Assembly: GCA_963558565.1 (NCBI GenBank)
Contig: CAUWGX010000001.1
Coordinates: 1 to 64,000 of the forward strand
Reading direction: 5' to 3'
DNA from: Atopostipes sp963558565
GTDB lineage: Bacteria; Bacillota; Bacilli; Lactobacillales; Carnobacteriaceae_A
Length of the DNA stretch: 64,000 nucleotides
How positions within the stretch are numbered: position 1 is the stretch's first letter; the number at the start of each line of letters is the position of its first letter. This document shows, piece after piece, positions 19,125-27,830 of the stretch. The notes below the pieces were generated by a model. The model saw only the letters and a list, made by a program, of their open reading frames with translations. It was not told the origin of the DNA and did no database searches. The position numbers were made by a program, and so were the translations under genes.

Positions 19125-19598
19125 ATGAATAACACAGTTGAAGTCGTCGCAGATATTGCCCAGCCTATTGCAGAAGAAAAAGGCTTCCGCGTGGTAGATA
19201 TTGAATATGTGAAGGAAGGAAAAAACTGGTTTTTGCGTATTTATATAGACAAACCAGGGGGCGTTGATCTCAATGACTGTGCAGAGTTTAATGAATTAGT
19301 GAGCCAACAACTAGACGCCATTGAACCTGATCCAATTCCATATGCATATTATTTAGAAGTTTCCTCTCCAGGGGCAGAAAGACCATTGAAGACAGAAGAA
19401 GACCTTGAACTAGCTGTAGGTCGCTATATTCATGTTTCCCTTTTTGAACCTGTAGAAAAAGAGAACGTTTATGAAGGTACTCTACAGGAATTGACGGATG
19501 AAAAAGTTGTTTTAGAAGTGAAAGATAAAAACAAAACGAAAGAAGTCGAGATTTTACGATCCAATCTTTCAAAAGCGCGTTTAGCGATTGAATTTTAA
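19125..19598 (+). CDS. rimP: Ribosome maturation factor RimP
   Basis: Assists 30S subunit maturation. 157 residues, normal length. Recognisable family segments are EEKGFRVVDIEYVKEGKNW, LRIYIDKPGGVDLNDC, and YYLEVSSPGAERPLKTEEDL, followed by a C-terminal SH3-like domain. ATG follows AGAGGTGATCG. First gene of the rimP-nusA-rnpM-ylxQ-infB-rbfA operon. Confidence 0.96.
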   Translation: MNNTVEVVADIAQPIAEEKGFRVVDIEYVKEGKNWFLRIYIDKPGGVDLNDCAEFNELVSQQLDAIEPDPIPYAYYLEVSSPGAERPLKTEEDLELAVGRYIHVSLFEPVEKENVYEGTLQELTDEKVVLEVKDKNKTKEVEILRSNLSKARLAIEF

Positions 19599-19620
19599 AA
19601 AATAATAGGAGCGAATTAAA

Positions 19621-21225
19621 ATGAGTGATGCATTAGTTGCTGCTTTTGAATTACTGCAATCTGAAAAAGGCATCTCGCCAGAAGTAATTCAAGAAGCACT
19701 TGAATCAGCATTAGTTTCTGCGTACAAAAAAGAGTATGGAACTTCTCAAAATGTGGAAGTAACATTTAATAAAAAAGATGGTAGTATTGCTGTCTATCAA
19801 ATTAAAGATGTCGTTGAAGAAGTTGAAAATGAGAGTACCGAAATTTCATTAGCAGATGCTCAAGAAACAAACTTTGCTTATGAAATTGGTGACAAAATGA
19901 AGTTTGAAGTAACACCAAAAGATTTCGGACGCTTAGCAGCCTCAACGGCTAAACAAGTTGTGACTCAACGATTACGTGAGGCAGAACGTTCAGTCATTTA
20001 TGATGAATATATTCAATATGAAGATGACTTAATGACAGGAATTGTTGAGCGACAAGATGATAATTTTGTCTTTATCAACTTAGGAAAAGTAGAAGCAGTT
20101 ATGTCAAAACGGAACCAAATCGAAGGGGAAGTTTATAAAGCACATGACCGTATCAAAGTCTATGTCAGCAATGTGGAAGATGCGACAAAAGGGCCTCAAG
20201 TATTTGTCAGCCGCACACATCCTAACTTAATTAAACGTCTCTTCGAACAAGAAGTGCCAGAAATTTATGAAGGAATCGTGGAAATTAAGTCCATTGCTCG
20301 TGAAGCGGGTGATCGTTCTAAAATAGCTGTTTATTCATACGATGAAAACGTAGATGCAGTAGGAACTTGTGTGGGCCCTAAAGGGACGCGTGTGCAATCA
20401 ATCGTCAATGAACTAAACGGCGAGAACATGGATATTGTTGAATGGGATGAAGATCCAATTGTATTTATTAAAAATGCCTTGAATCCAGCCGATGTAATTG
20501 ATGTTTATATTGATGAAGAAAATAATGAGTGTACAGCGGTCGTTCCAGATATGCAATTGTCTTTAGCAATTGGACGTCGCGGACAAAACGTGCGTCTAGC
20601 AGCTCGCTTAACTGGCTATAAGATTGATATTAAAGCTGAAGATGAGTTTGATCCTGCTGAATTTGCGAAAGAAGAAGCAGAGAAAGATATTGCAGAAGAT
20701 GAAGAAGTTTCAGGAATTTCATCAGATGTTGCTGCTGAACCCGTGATTGACGAATCGGATGAATTCTTCGACTCGATTGAAGAAATGTCAGATGAAGCCG
20801 ATCCCGATGCTTATGAAGATACTGAAAATTTCTTCTCGATTTTTGATGATCAAGCCGATCCCGATGTTCCGACAGAACGAGAAGGGTTGGAAACAGACGA
20901 AGATACTCCGCGTGAAGCAGAAGAAGTAACGGAAGAACTCGCAGATGAGAATCTTGATCCAGTCGTAGAAACCGATTTGGAGCCAGCTGAAGATCCAAAA
21001 GAGGCTGAAGAATATGTAGAAGATACAGAACCAGGATTAGTCCCGTCAGAAGATATTGAAGTTGAATCGATTGATGACGAAGAAGTCGATGAAGACTTGA
21101 TTGGTGATTTTGAGTCTGAAGTTGATGAAAGTTACGAACCAGATACTGAAATCACACGTGAAGTTTCCGAAGAGCTTGAAGAAGTGGATGAGGAATTAAA
21201 AGAACAAGATAAAGACGAAGAATAA
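19621..21225 (+). CDS. nusA: Transcription factor NusA with a long acidic C-terminal tail
   Basis: Pausing/termination and antitermination factor that binds RNA polymerase and nascent RNA. The N-terminal domain, S1 domain (about 135-200) and tandem KH domains (to about 340; VGPKGTRVQSI and LAIGRRGQNVRLAARLTG) are standard. Residues ~340-534 are an acidic Glu/Asp-rich low-complexity tail; Firmicutes NusA commonly ends near 350-400 residues, so this protein is unusually long. The tail holds an imperfect repeat (FFDSI...DEADPD and FFSIFDDQADPD), with gccgatcccgatg repeated exactly 57 bases apart. The tail's role is unknown. Confidence 0.96.
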   Translation: MSDALVAAFELLQSEKGISPEVIQEALESALVSAYKKEYGTSQNVEVTFNKKDGSIAVYQIKDVVEEVENESTEISLADAQETNFAYEIGDKMKFEVTPKDFGRLAASTAKQVVTQRLREAERSVIYDEYIQYEDDLMTGIVERQDDNFVFINLGKVEAVMSKRNQIEGEVYKAHDRIKVYVSNVEDATKGPQVFVSRTHPNLIKRLFEQEVPEIYEGIVEIKSIAREAGDRSKIAVYSYDENVDAVGTCVGPKGTRVQSIVNELNGENMDIVEWDEDPIVFIKNALNPADVIDVYIDEENNECTAVVPDMQLSLAIGRRGQNVRLAARLTGYKIDIKAEDEFDPAEFAKEEAEKDIAEDEEVSGISSDVAAEPVIDESDEFFDSIEEMSDEADPDAYEDTENFFSIFDDQADPDVPTEREGLETDEDTPREAEEVTEELADENLDPVVETDLEPAEDPKEAEEYVEDTEPGLVPSEDIEVESIDDEEVDEDLIGDFESEVDESYEPDTEITREVSEELEEVDEELKEQDKDEE

Positions 21226-21260
21226 AAAATAAGATTTTTATTAATATGAGGTGGGTGGAC

Positions 21261-21563
21261 ATGGCAAAAAGAAAAGTTCCAATGCGTAAATGTGTCGTTA
21301 CCGGTGAAATGAAACCAAAAAAAGAGATGTTAAGAATTGTAAAAACAAAAGAAGACGATATTTTTTGGGATGATACAGGCAAGAAAAACGGTCGTGGAGC
21401 TTATGTTTCTTTAGATCCTGAAGTGATCGAAGAAGCCAAAAAGAAAGACGTTTTAAGTAGCACATTAAAAACAAAAGTTTCCGATGATTTTTATGATGAG
21501 CTATTAGATCATGTCAACTATCGTATCGCAAGATTGGAAATCATGAAACAAAATGAACAATAA
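21261..21563 (+). CDS. rnpM: RNase P modulator RnpM (YlxR, DUF448)
   Basis: Small basic RNA-binding protein, 100 residues. The YlxR signature RKCVVTGEMKPKKEMLRIV and the GRGAYVSLD motif are present. In B. subtilis the homologue is reported to bind and modulate RNase P. ATG at 21261 follows GAGGTGGG; an ATG five codons earlier overlaps that ribosome site. It overlaps ylxQ by 11 bases, so the two are translationally coupled. Confidence 0.93.
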   Translation: MAKRKVPMRKCVVTGEMKPKKEMLRIVKTKEDDIFWDDTGKKNGRGAYVSLDPEVIEEAKKKDVLSSTLKTKVSDDFYDELLDHVNYRIARLEIMKQNEQ

Positions 21564-21852
21564 ACAAAAAGCATTAAACTTATTAGGGCTTGCCTTACGT
21601 GCACGAAGACTAGTAAGTGGAACGCCGACTGTCTTAGCGAATATACGTAACCAAAAAGCCCAACTAGTTATTATCGCAGATGATGCTAGTGCAAACACAA
21701 AAAAGCAATTTTTAGATAAATGTGATTATTATAAAATACCCTCTTATATTATTTTTTCCAAAGATGAGATTTCTCAAGCGATTGGAAAAGAAAGGACGGT
21801 ATGTGCATTCACAGATAACGGATTTGCACAATCCTTTAAAAAATTGCTATAA
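21553..21852 (+). CDS. rplGA: L7Ae-family kink-turn RNA-binding protein YlxQ
   Basis: 99-residue member of the ribosomal L7Ae/L30e/S12e family. It shows the usual LLGLALRARRLVSGTPTVL start and LVIIADDASANTKKQF core. B. subtilis YlxQ binds kink-turn RNA and its role is poorly known. Its start lies inside rnpM. Note that the Asp-type T-box at 51.2 kb in this window contains a kink-turn-like element, one kind of RNA this family can bind. Confidence 0.92.
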   Translation: MNNKQKALNLLGLALRARRLVSGTPTVLANIRNQKAQLVIIADDASANTKKQFLDKCDYYKIPSYIIFSKDEISQAIGKERTVCAFTDNGFAQSFKKLL

Positions 21853-21872
21853 GAGAATAGAAAGGTGATTGT

Positions 21873-24152
21873 ATGAGCAAAAAACGTGTCTATGAATTTG
21901 CTAAAGAATTAAACGTTGAAAGCAAAACAATTTTAAATAAAGCCAAAGATTTAGGAATTGACTATGGAAACCATATGTCATCCATGACTGATGCAGAAAT
22001 GAATCGCGTCAAACAAAGCTTACAAGATACCAAAGCAAATAAAGAATCTAAAGAAAAGAAGGAAAATACCTCGAAAAAAGAAAATAGCAAGCCTAACAAT
22101 CAAGGGCAAAAGCAGAATAATCAGCAAAAACAATCAAATAATCAGAATAAGAACCAAAAAAATAACCAGAAGAAAAATAAAAATAACAATCAACAAAAGA
22201 ATCAAAACAAAAAGAATGGGAAAACAAACATACCAAAACGTACGACAAATGAACAAGAACGTGCAGAAATGCGTAAACAACAAAGAAATAATCGTCGTAA
22301 AGGAAGAAGATTCCGTGGAACACGCGGAGGACCTGGCGGTAAAAAACGTCGTAATCGTAATAAACAGCAAGAACCGCAACGTACACAACCGAAACCTTTA
22401 CCAAAAACGGTAGAATATTCGGAAGGTATGACGATCGCGGACATTGCTCAAGAAATCCATCGTGAGCCAGCAGAAATTGTTAAAAAATTATTTATGAATG
22501 GTGTTATGGCTACACAAAATGATTCTTTAAGTAAAGATGTTATTGAAGTTTTACTCATGGATTATGGAATTGAACCGATTGAAAAAATCGAAGTCGATAT
22601 GACGAACCTAGACAATTACTTTGACCAAGAAGTGGATGAAGATAAATTAGAAAACCGACCACCAACGGTTACTATTATGGGACACGTTGACCATGGTAAA
22701 ACAACATTGCTCGATACTTTGCGTGAAACAAGTGTTACGCAAGGAGAAGCAGGAGGAATTACCCAGCATATCGGTGCGTACCAATTAGAAGCCAATGGAG
22801 AAACCATTACTTTCTTAGATACTCCAGGACACGCGGCCTTTACAACAATGCGTGCACGTGGAGCGGATGTCACAGATATCGCAATTATCGTAGTCGCAGC
22901 AGATGATGGCGTCATGCCACAAACTGTTGAAGCGATTAACCATGCGAAAGCAGCGGGTGTTCCTATTATTGTAGCGGTCAACAAAATAGATAAACCAGAA
23001 GCGGACCCAGACCGTGTGAAACAAGAGCTTCTTGAATATGAATTAGTCCCTGAAGATTGGGGCGGCGACACAATCTTTGTAGAAATTTCAGCACTATTCA
23101 ATAAAAACATTGAAGAATTGTTAGAAATGATTCTTTTAGTAGCAGAAGTTGAAGAGTTAACGGCCGACCCAAGTGGTTTGGCTGTGGGAAGTGTGATTGA
23201 AGCGCGTCTGGATCGTTCAAGAGGACCTATTGCGACTTTACTCGTCCAAAACGGTACTTTAAACAAAGGAGATTCAGTAGTGGTCGGTACGACTTACGGT
23301 CGTATTCGTACAATGACTGACGATAAAGGTCAACGCATCGAAAACGCAGGACCATCAACCCCTGTTGAAATTACAGGATTGAATGATACACCGAATGCCG
23401 GAGATCAGTTTGTTGTCTTTGAAGATGAGAAAACAGCTCGTCAAATTGCGGAGTCTCGTTCAGATGAAGCAGTAGAAGAACAACGTCAATCTTTAAACAA
23501 AGTAACATTAGACAACTTATTTGAAAGTCTAGAAGAAGGCGAATTGAAAGAAGTAAATGTGATTGTTAAGGCAGACGTTCAAGGTTCTGTTGAAGCACTT
23601 GCTAGTAGCTTAGAGAAAATAGATATCGATGGCGTAAGAGTTAACGTTGTTCATACAGGGGTCGGTGCAATTAACGAAACGGACGTGACACTCGCAGCAG
23701 CCAGTCAAGGAATCTTAATTGGTTTTAACGTTCGTCCAACGCCTCAAGCAGCTGAAAATGCGAAGACTGAACAAGTCGATATTCGAACTTATCGAGTCAT
23801 CTATGACGCCATTGAAGAAATTGAAGCAGCAATGAAAGGTATGCTCGATCCAGAATATGAAGAACAAGTCACCGGTCAAGCAACGGTTCGTGAAACGTAC
23901 TCTGTTTCTCGTATTGGTACAATTGCTGGTGCTATGGTATCAACAGGTGTCATTAAACGTAGCAGCTCGATTCGTTTAATTCGTGATGGTATTGTTATTC
24001 ATGAAGGAGAACTAGCTAGTCTACGTCGCTTCGATGATGACGTTCGTGAAGTAACGAAAGGTTATGAGTGTGGTCTAACCATTGAAAACTATAATGACAT
24101 TAAGGAAAATGATGTTATTGAAGCATATGAAATGGTTGAAATTGAAAGATAA
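21873..24152 (+). CDS. infB: Translation initiation factor IF-2
   Basis: GTPase that places fMet-tRNA on the 30S subunit. 759 residues. An N-terminal IF2N subdomain (1-50) is followed by a highly charged, Asn/Gln/Lys-rich linker (about 52-170). A second IF2N-like part follows, then the G domain from about 262 with GHVDHGKTT (G1), DTPGHAAF (G3) and NKIDKPEA (G4), and domains II-IV. ATG follows AAAGGTGATT. The linker is of the low-complexity kind normal for IF-2, though unusually rich in Asn and Gln. Confidence 0.98.
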   Translation: MSKKRVYEFAKELNVESKTILNKAKDLGIDYGNHMSSMTDAEMNRVKQSLQDTKANKESKEKKENTSKKENSKPNNQGQKQNNQQKQSNNQNKNQKNNQKKNKNNNQQKNQNKKNGKTNIPKRTTNEQERAEMRKQQRNNRRKGRRFRGTRGGPGGKKRRNRNKQQEPQRTQPKPLPKTVEYSEGMTIADIAQEIHREPAEIVKKLFMNGVMATQNDSLSKDVIEVLLMDYGIEPIEKIEVDMTNLDNYFDQEVDEDKLENRPPTVTIMGHVDHGKTTLLDTLRETSVTQGEAGGITQHIGAYQLEANGETITFLDTPGHAAFTTMRARGADVTDIAIIVVAADDGVMPQTVEAINHAKAAGVPIIVAVNKIDKPEADPDRVKQELLEYELVPEDWGGDTIFVEISALFNKNIEELLEMILLVAEVEELTADPSGLAVGSVIEARLDRSRGPIATLLVQNGTLNKGDSVVVGTTYGRIRTMTDDKGQRIENAGPSTPVEITGLNDTPNAGDQFVVFEDEKTARQIAESRSDEAVEEQRQSLNKVTLDNLFESLEEGELKEVNVIVKADVQGSVEALASSLEKIDIDGVRVNVVHTGVGAINETDVTLAAASQGILIGFNVRPTPQAAENAKTEQVDIRTYRVIYDAIEEIEAAMKGMLDPEYEEQVTGQATVRETYSVSRIGTIAGAMVSTGVIKRSSSIRLIRDGIVIHEGELASLRRFDDDVREVTKGYECGLTIENYNDIKENDVIEAYEMVEIER

Positions 24153-24183
24153 ATAACAACATATTAATGTAGGTGAATATAAT

Positions 24184-24537
24184 ATGGCAAATTATCGCGT
24201 GGGTCGAGTATCACAAGAAATATTAAAAGAAGTGAATGATATTCTTTTAAACGAAATTCGTGATCCTCGAGTCGAAGGAATTACAATTACGGATGTTGAA
24301 CTAACAGGTGATCTACAACAAGCAACAATTTATTATAGTACACTAAAAACAGATGATGAGACGAAACAAGAAACACAAACAGGACTAGATCGAGCAACCG
24401 GTCTTATCCGAAAAGAATTAGGCAATCGTTTAACGACTTATCATACACCTGAATTAACATTTACAAGAGACGAATCTGTAGAACATGGAAATCGTATCGA
24501 TGAATTATTAAATCAGATCCGTAATGAAGAAGAATAA
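24184..24537 (+). CDS. rbfA: Ribosome-binding factor A
   Basis: 30S maturation and cold-adaptation factor with a KH-like fold, 117 residues. YRVGRVSQEILKEVNDILLN, EIRDPRVEGITITDVELTGD, and the C-terminal TFTRDESVEHGNRIDELLNQ are typical. Last gene of the rimP operon; a terminator follows. Confidence 0.96.
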   Translation: MANYRVGRVSQEILKEVNDILLNEIRDPRVEGITITDVELTGDLQQATIYYSTLKTDDETKQETQTGLDRATGLIRKELGNRLTTYHTPELTFTRDESVEHGNRIDELLNQIRNEEE

Positions 24538-24559
24538 TTAAAAAACGATGCTTATAAAT

Positions 24560-24596
24560 CCTGATGGGAATTAGCTTTCTCATCAGGTTTTTTTCT
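24560..24596 (+). terminator. Terminator of the rimP-rbfA operon
   Basis: An 11-bp stem (cctgatgggaa / tttctcatcagg with one wobble and a bulge) followed by tttttttc. Confidence 0.88.
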
Positions 24597-24655
24597 TGTA
24601 TACTAGAGCAACTGTGAAAACTGAATTTCTTAAAAGAATTGAGGCAATAAATTAA

Positions 24656-26281
24656 ATGATTACTGTGACAGATGTAAGTTTGAATTTTTCTGGTCGAACG
24701 CTTTTTGAAGACGTGAATCTAAATTTCACTCCTGAAAATACGTATGGAGTGATTGGAGCCAATGGCGCAGGAAAATCTACTTTTTTAAAAATATTAACCG
24801 GTGAAATTGAACCCTCGACGGGGACTGTTTCCTTAGCACCCAACGCACGAATTGCTACTTTGAAGCAAGACCAATATGCGTATGATGAATATACCGTATT
24901 AGATACTGTTATTATGGGACATAAACGTCTTTACGACGTGATGAAAGAAAAAGATGCACTCTATATGAAACCTGATTTTTCTGATGAAGATGGTCTGCTT
25001 GTTTCAGAACTTGAAGGGGAGTTTGCGGCTTTAAATGGTTGGGAAGCAGAACCAGAAGCGATTGATTTATTAAAAGGATTGAATGTTCCGACTGAGCTCC
25101 ATCAACAAAAAATGAGCGAGCTAGATGGTGGGAACCGTGTGAAAGTTCTCCTCGCGCAAGCCCTATTTGGTGAGCCCGATGTTCTCCTTTTAGATGAGCC
25201 GACGAACGGCTTGGATGCGCAATCGATTATGTGGTTATCCGACTTTTTAATCGATTTTCAAAATACAGTCGTTGTCATTTCCCATGACCGTCACTTTTTA
25301 AATAAAGTATGTACACATATGGTTGATGTTGATTTCCAAAAAATTCAGCAATACGTAGGAAACTATGATTTCTGGAAAGAGTCGAGTGAGTTAGCCGCTA
25401 AATTACAAGCCGATCGTAATAGTAAAAAAGAAGAGAAAATTGCGGAATTAGAAGCATTTATTGCGCGTTTTAGCGCCAATGCTTCAAAGTCCAAACAAGC
25501 GACTTCGCGTAAGAAACAATTGGACAACATTACTTTAGAAGATATCCAGCCATCATCACGACGTTATCCGGTCATTCAATTTAAACCCGAACGTGAAATC
25601 GGAAATGAACTATTACAAGTAAAAAATGTATCAAAAACCATTGATGGGAAAAAAGTATTAGATAATATTAGCTTTACTTTAAACCCTGACGATAAAACAG
25701 CCTTTACAAGTATGAATGAAGTTTCCATTACAACCCTTTTCAAAATTATTATGGGGGAGATGGAACCAGATACCGGTTCGGTCAAATGGGGCATTACAAC
25801 CACCCAAGCTTATTTACCGATTGATAATTCGGATGAGTTTTCTAATGAAGACTTAACGATTATCGAATGGCTTCGTCAATATGCGACAAAAGAAGAAAAT
25901 GATAATACTTTCTTACGTGGGTTCCTCGGACGAATGTTATTTTCGGGAGAAGAAGTGATGAAAGAGATTGCTGTATTATCGGGTGGAGAAAAAGTCCGCG
26001 TAATGCTTGCAAAATTAATGTTAAGTAAAGCGAACGTTTTAGTGCTAGATGATCCGACCAACCACTTGGATTTAGAATCGATTACAGCCTTAAACGATAG
26101 CTTAATTTCTTTCAAAGGAGCGGTATTGTTTAGTTCTCACGACCGAGAATTCATCGAAACAATTGCTAATCGTATTATTGAAGTGTCTCCGAATGGCGTT
26201 GTTGATCGTCCTGAAACCACGTATACTGATTTTCTAAATAACGAAACACTCCAAAAACAAATCGAAGCATTATATGAATAA
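24656..26281 (+). CDS. ykpA: ABC-F family ATPase, YkpA/YbiT subgroup
   Basis: Soluble tandem-ABC protein of the ABC-F class, which acts on ribosomes; the precise role of the YkpA/YbiT group is uncertain. 541 residues. NBD1 has Walker A GANGAGKST (~34-42), signature LDGGNR (~155) and Walker B LLLDEPTNGLD. NBD2 has a Walker A remnant FTSMNEVSITT (~350-360) without glycines or lysine, a canonical LSGGEK (~440), and Walker B LVLDDPTNHLD with Asp for Glu. The linker between domains carries ARFSANASKSKQATSRKKQ. Thus one composite ATP site looks intact and the other degenerate. Some of this may be family-wide. Confidence 0.92.
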   Translation: MITVTDVSLNFSGRTLFEDVNLNFTPENTYGVIGANGAGKSTFLKILTGEIEPSTGTVSLAPNARIATLKQDQYAYDEYTVLDTVIMGHKRLYDVMKEKDALYMKPDFSDEDGLLVSELEGEFAALNGWEAEPEAIDLLKGLNVPTELHQQKMSELDGGNRVKVLLAQALFGEPDVLLLDEPTNGLDAQSIMWLSDFLIDFQNTVVVISHDRHFLNKVCTHMVDVDFQKIQQYVGNYDFWKESSELAAKLQADRNSKKEEKIAELEAFIARFSANASKSKQATSRKKQLDNITLEDIQPSSRRYPVIQFKPEREIGNELLQVKNVSKTIDGKKVLDNISFTLNPDDKTAFTSMNEVSITTLFKIIMGEMEPDTGSVKWGITTTQAYLPIDNSDEFSNEDLTIIEWLRQYATKEENDNTFLRGFLGRMLFSGEEVMKEIAVLSGGEKVRVMLAKLMLSKANVLVLDDPTNHLDLESITALNDSLISFKGAVLFSSHDREFIETIANRIIEVSPNGVVDRPETTYTDFLNNETLQKQIEALYE

Positions 26282-26284
26282 ATA

Positions 26285-26334
26285 AAAAAGGAACAGCGTC
26301 TGGCTTGGTTAAAAAGCAGATTCTGTTCCTTTTT
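26285..26334 (+). terminator. Terminator after ykpA
   Basis: A 12-bp stem (aaaaaggaacag / ctgttccttttt) closes a 26-nt loop and ends in a T run. Confidence 0.85.
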
Positions 26335-26352
26335 AGATGAGCAATGAATAAG

Positions 26353-26384
26353 AAAAGAGTTCGGGAAAGCCCCCGAACTCTTTT
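26353..26384. terminator. Terminator of the leftward baeRF-like gene
   Basis: A perfect 13-bp stem (aaaagagttcggg / cccgaactctttt). Read leftward it ends in ttttctt, so it probably serves the minus-strand gene and may also back up the ykpA terminator. Confidence 0.85.
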
Positions 26385-26408
26385 ACTCTCACAATGTTTA
26401 ATTTTATC

Positions 26409-27566
26409 TTAGTAGCGTAATATAGCAGCGATCGATATGCCTTCTGGCGTTTCATTCTCATCTAAGATATATACAGCGCCATCGGTTCGAAGGACGTTTT
26501 GTACGACTTGTTGAACAAAGTCGTTTTTATCGTCTTCCCGATCATAGCGACCTTCAGCTGTAATCGTTCCAGGAATCTCAAAATCTTTTTCAAGATAGAG
26601 TGTCTCGATTCGTCCTTCTAAACTAGCAGCCGTTAAGTCATCTGGAATATTTTCAATTCGATTCTCAGGTGTTGTTTCATTTAAACGATCCAATAGTTGA
26701 TTCCGCTGATAAGCAACGATCTCGTCGATTGTTTCAGCCGCACGTTCTTGGATTTCATTTTTGTTCATATTCGCTGCTGAACCGTTAATACCTGTATCTG
26801 CTAGATATTCATTGGATGAAATATCTCTAAATACCGCTTGGTTTTCTTCAACCGTATAAACAATAAGCGGCAATTGTTCTTCATTTGAATAATGATTATA
26901 AACAAATTTATCAACAATACGGAAATAATTTTCACGGTCAATATCTTTTTCAGCACTTGTTTCACCATGTCCGTGGAAGAATTGACTTGTGCCAGCTTGT
27001 CCAGCCCCACGGCTTCCAGCGCCACGACTGTAGGATCCGAAGTTTAAGCTACCACCGTCTTTTTCCGTTCCAAGCGCGGTTTCTAAGTCTACAGGGGCAT
27101 CTTCAATTTCATCAATCGGAAGCTCTTCGATATGGTCACCATGTCCTTCAAATAAACGAATGCTTTCCTGATTCAATACGAGGAGATGATAGTCTCTTGT
27201 ATATTGATAGTTAGAAGCTAAGGGAAGAACATAAGGTAATTCACTGATTTGTACTCGATCGTTTACAGGAATCGCGAGATGATAGAAGTAAATATCATCT
27301 ACAGTCACGTAAACAACTAAGCTTCCAAGAAATTGCACCAGTTCATCACGGTCACGATCAACAATATCTAATTGTTCTAATAATTGATCTTTTTCTTCTA
27401 AATCAGAATCTTTTAATTCTTTTCTTGCCTGATTAACAAGATTTTCAAATTGAATGCGGTCTTTATCGTTTGTCAATGTTGTCGCATGCAATTCCATTGC
27501 AAGCGTAATGTAAGTCGTATTCTCTTGTTGTAATTCTTCAGTTGGAAAAGTAAATAATTGTTCCAT
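26409..27566 (-). CDS. baeRF-like protein (bacterial eRF1-related family), putative
   Basis: 385-residue soluble protein, no signal or membrane segment. The overall layout resembles bacterial proteins related to archaeo-eukaryotic release factor eRF1 (baeRF families, predicted to act on stalled ribosomes). An N-terminal helical/strand domain (1-125) is followed by a middle domain and a glycine-rich loop RGAGSRGAGQ (181-190) with FFHGHG (197-201). A helix DRENYFRIVDKFVYNHY then lies where eRF1 has its GGQ loop and following helix. The C-terminal part ends AVYILDENETPEGISIAAILRY, like an L7Ae-type third domain. True GGQ is absent. Monocistronic. Assignment rests on remembered family pattern and needs a profile search. 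Confidence 0.65.
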   Translation of the reverse strand: MEQLFTFPTEELQQENTTYITLAMELHATTLTNDKDRIQFENLVNQARKELKDSDLEEKDQLLEQLDIVDRDRDELVQFLGSLVVYVTVDDIYFYHLAIPVNDRVQISELPYVLPLASNYQYTRDYHLLVLNQESIRLFEGHGDHIEELPIDEIEDAPVDLETALGTEKDGGSLNFGSYSRGAGSRGAGQAGTSQFFHGHGETSAEKDIDRENYFRIVDKFVYNHYSNEEQLPLIVYTVEENQAVFRDISSNEYLADTGINGSAANMNKNEIQERAAETIDEIVAYQRNQLLDRLNETTPENRIENIPDDLTAASLEGRIETLYLEKDFEIPGTITAEGRYDREDDKNDFVQQVVQNVLRTDGAVYILDENETPEGISIAAILRY

Positions 27567-27765
27567 AGTATATCACTGCCTTTCTATATTGTCATTTCTA
27601 TATTAACACAGAGCATTATTCTTTTGAAAGCAAGACGCTGTAAGCGCCCCTCATTAAAAATAAAAGAACCTCGAAAATGCGCTATACTCAAACGTCTACA
27701 GGTTTATTTAAAATAGAAGCGGGGGATGATTCAGCCATTTAAAAACAGATAAATAGGCATCTATT

Positions 27766-27794
27766 TTAGTTTAGGGTGCTTGGTATGATATAAT
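27766..27794 (+). promoter_or_regulatory. Promoter of truB-ribF, overlapped by a dyad
   Basis: Extended -10 TGA-TATAAT (27786-27794) with a weak -35 TTAGTT at 17 bp. The -10 lies in an inverted repeat TTGGTAT-N6-ATACCAA (27780-27799). Confidence 0.6.
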
Positions 27795-27830
27795 ACCAAA
27801 GGAAATCAAACATAGAATCGAAGTGATAAA

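Noticed and set aside
20797..20866. Repeated gccgatcccgatg as a DNA-level repeat or regulatory site
   Set aside because: Both copies are in frame in nusA and encode the same peptide (ADPD), so a protein-level repeat explains them.
22093..22444. Several minus-strand open frames across the infB linker
   Set aside because: They are antisense shadows of the Asn/Gln/Lys-rich low-complexity linker of IF-2 and lack ribosome sites.
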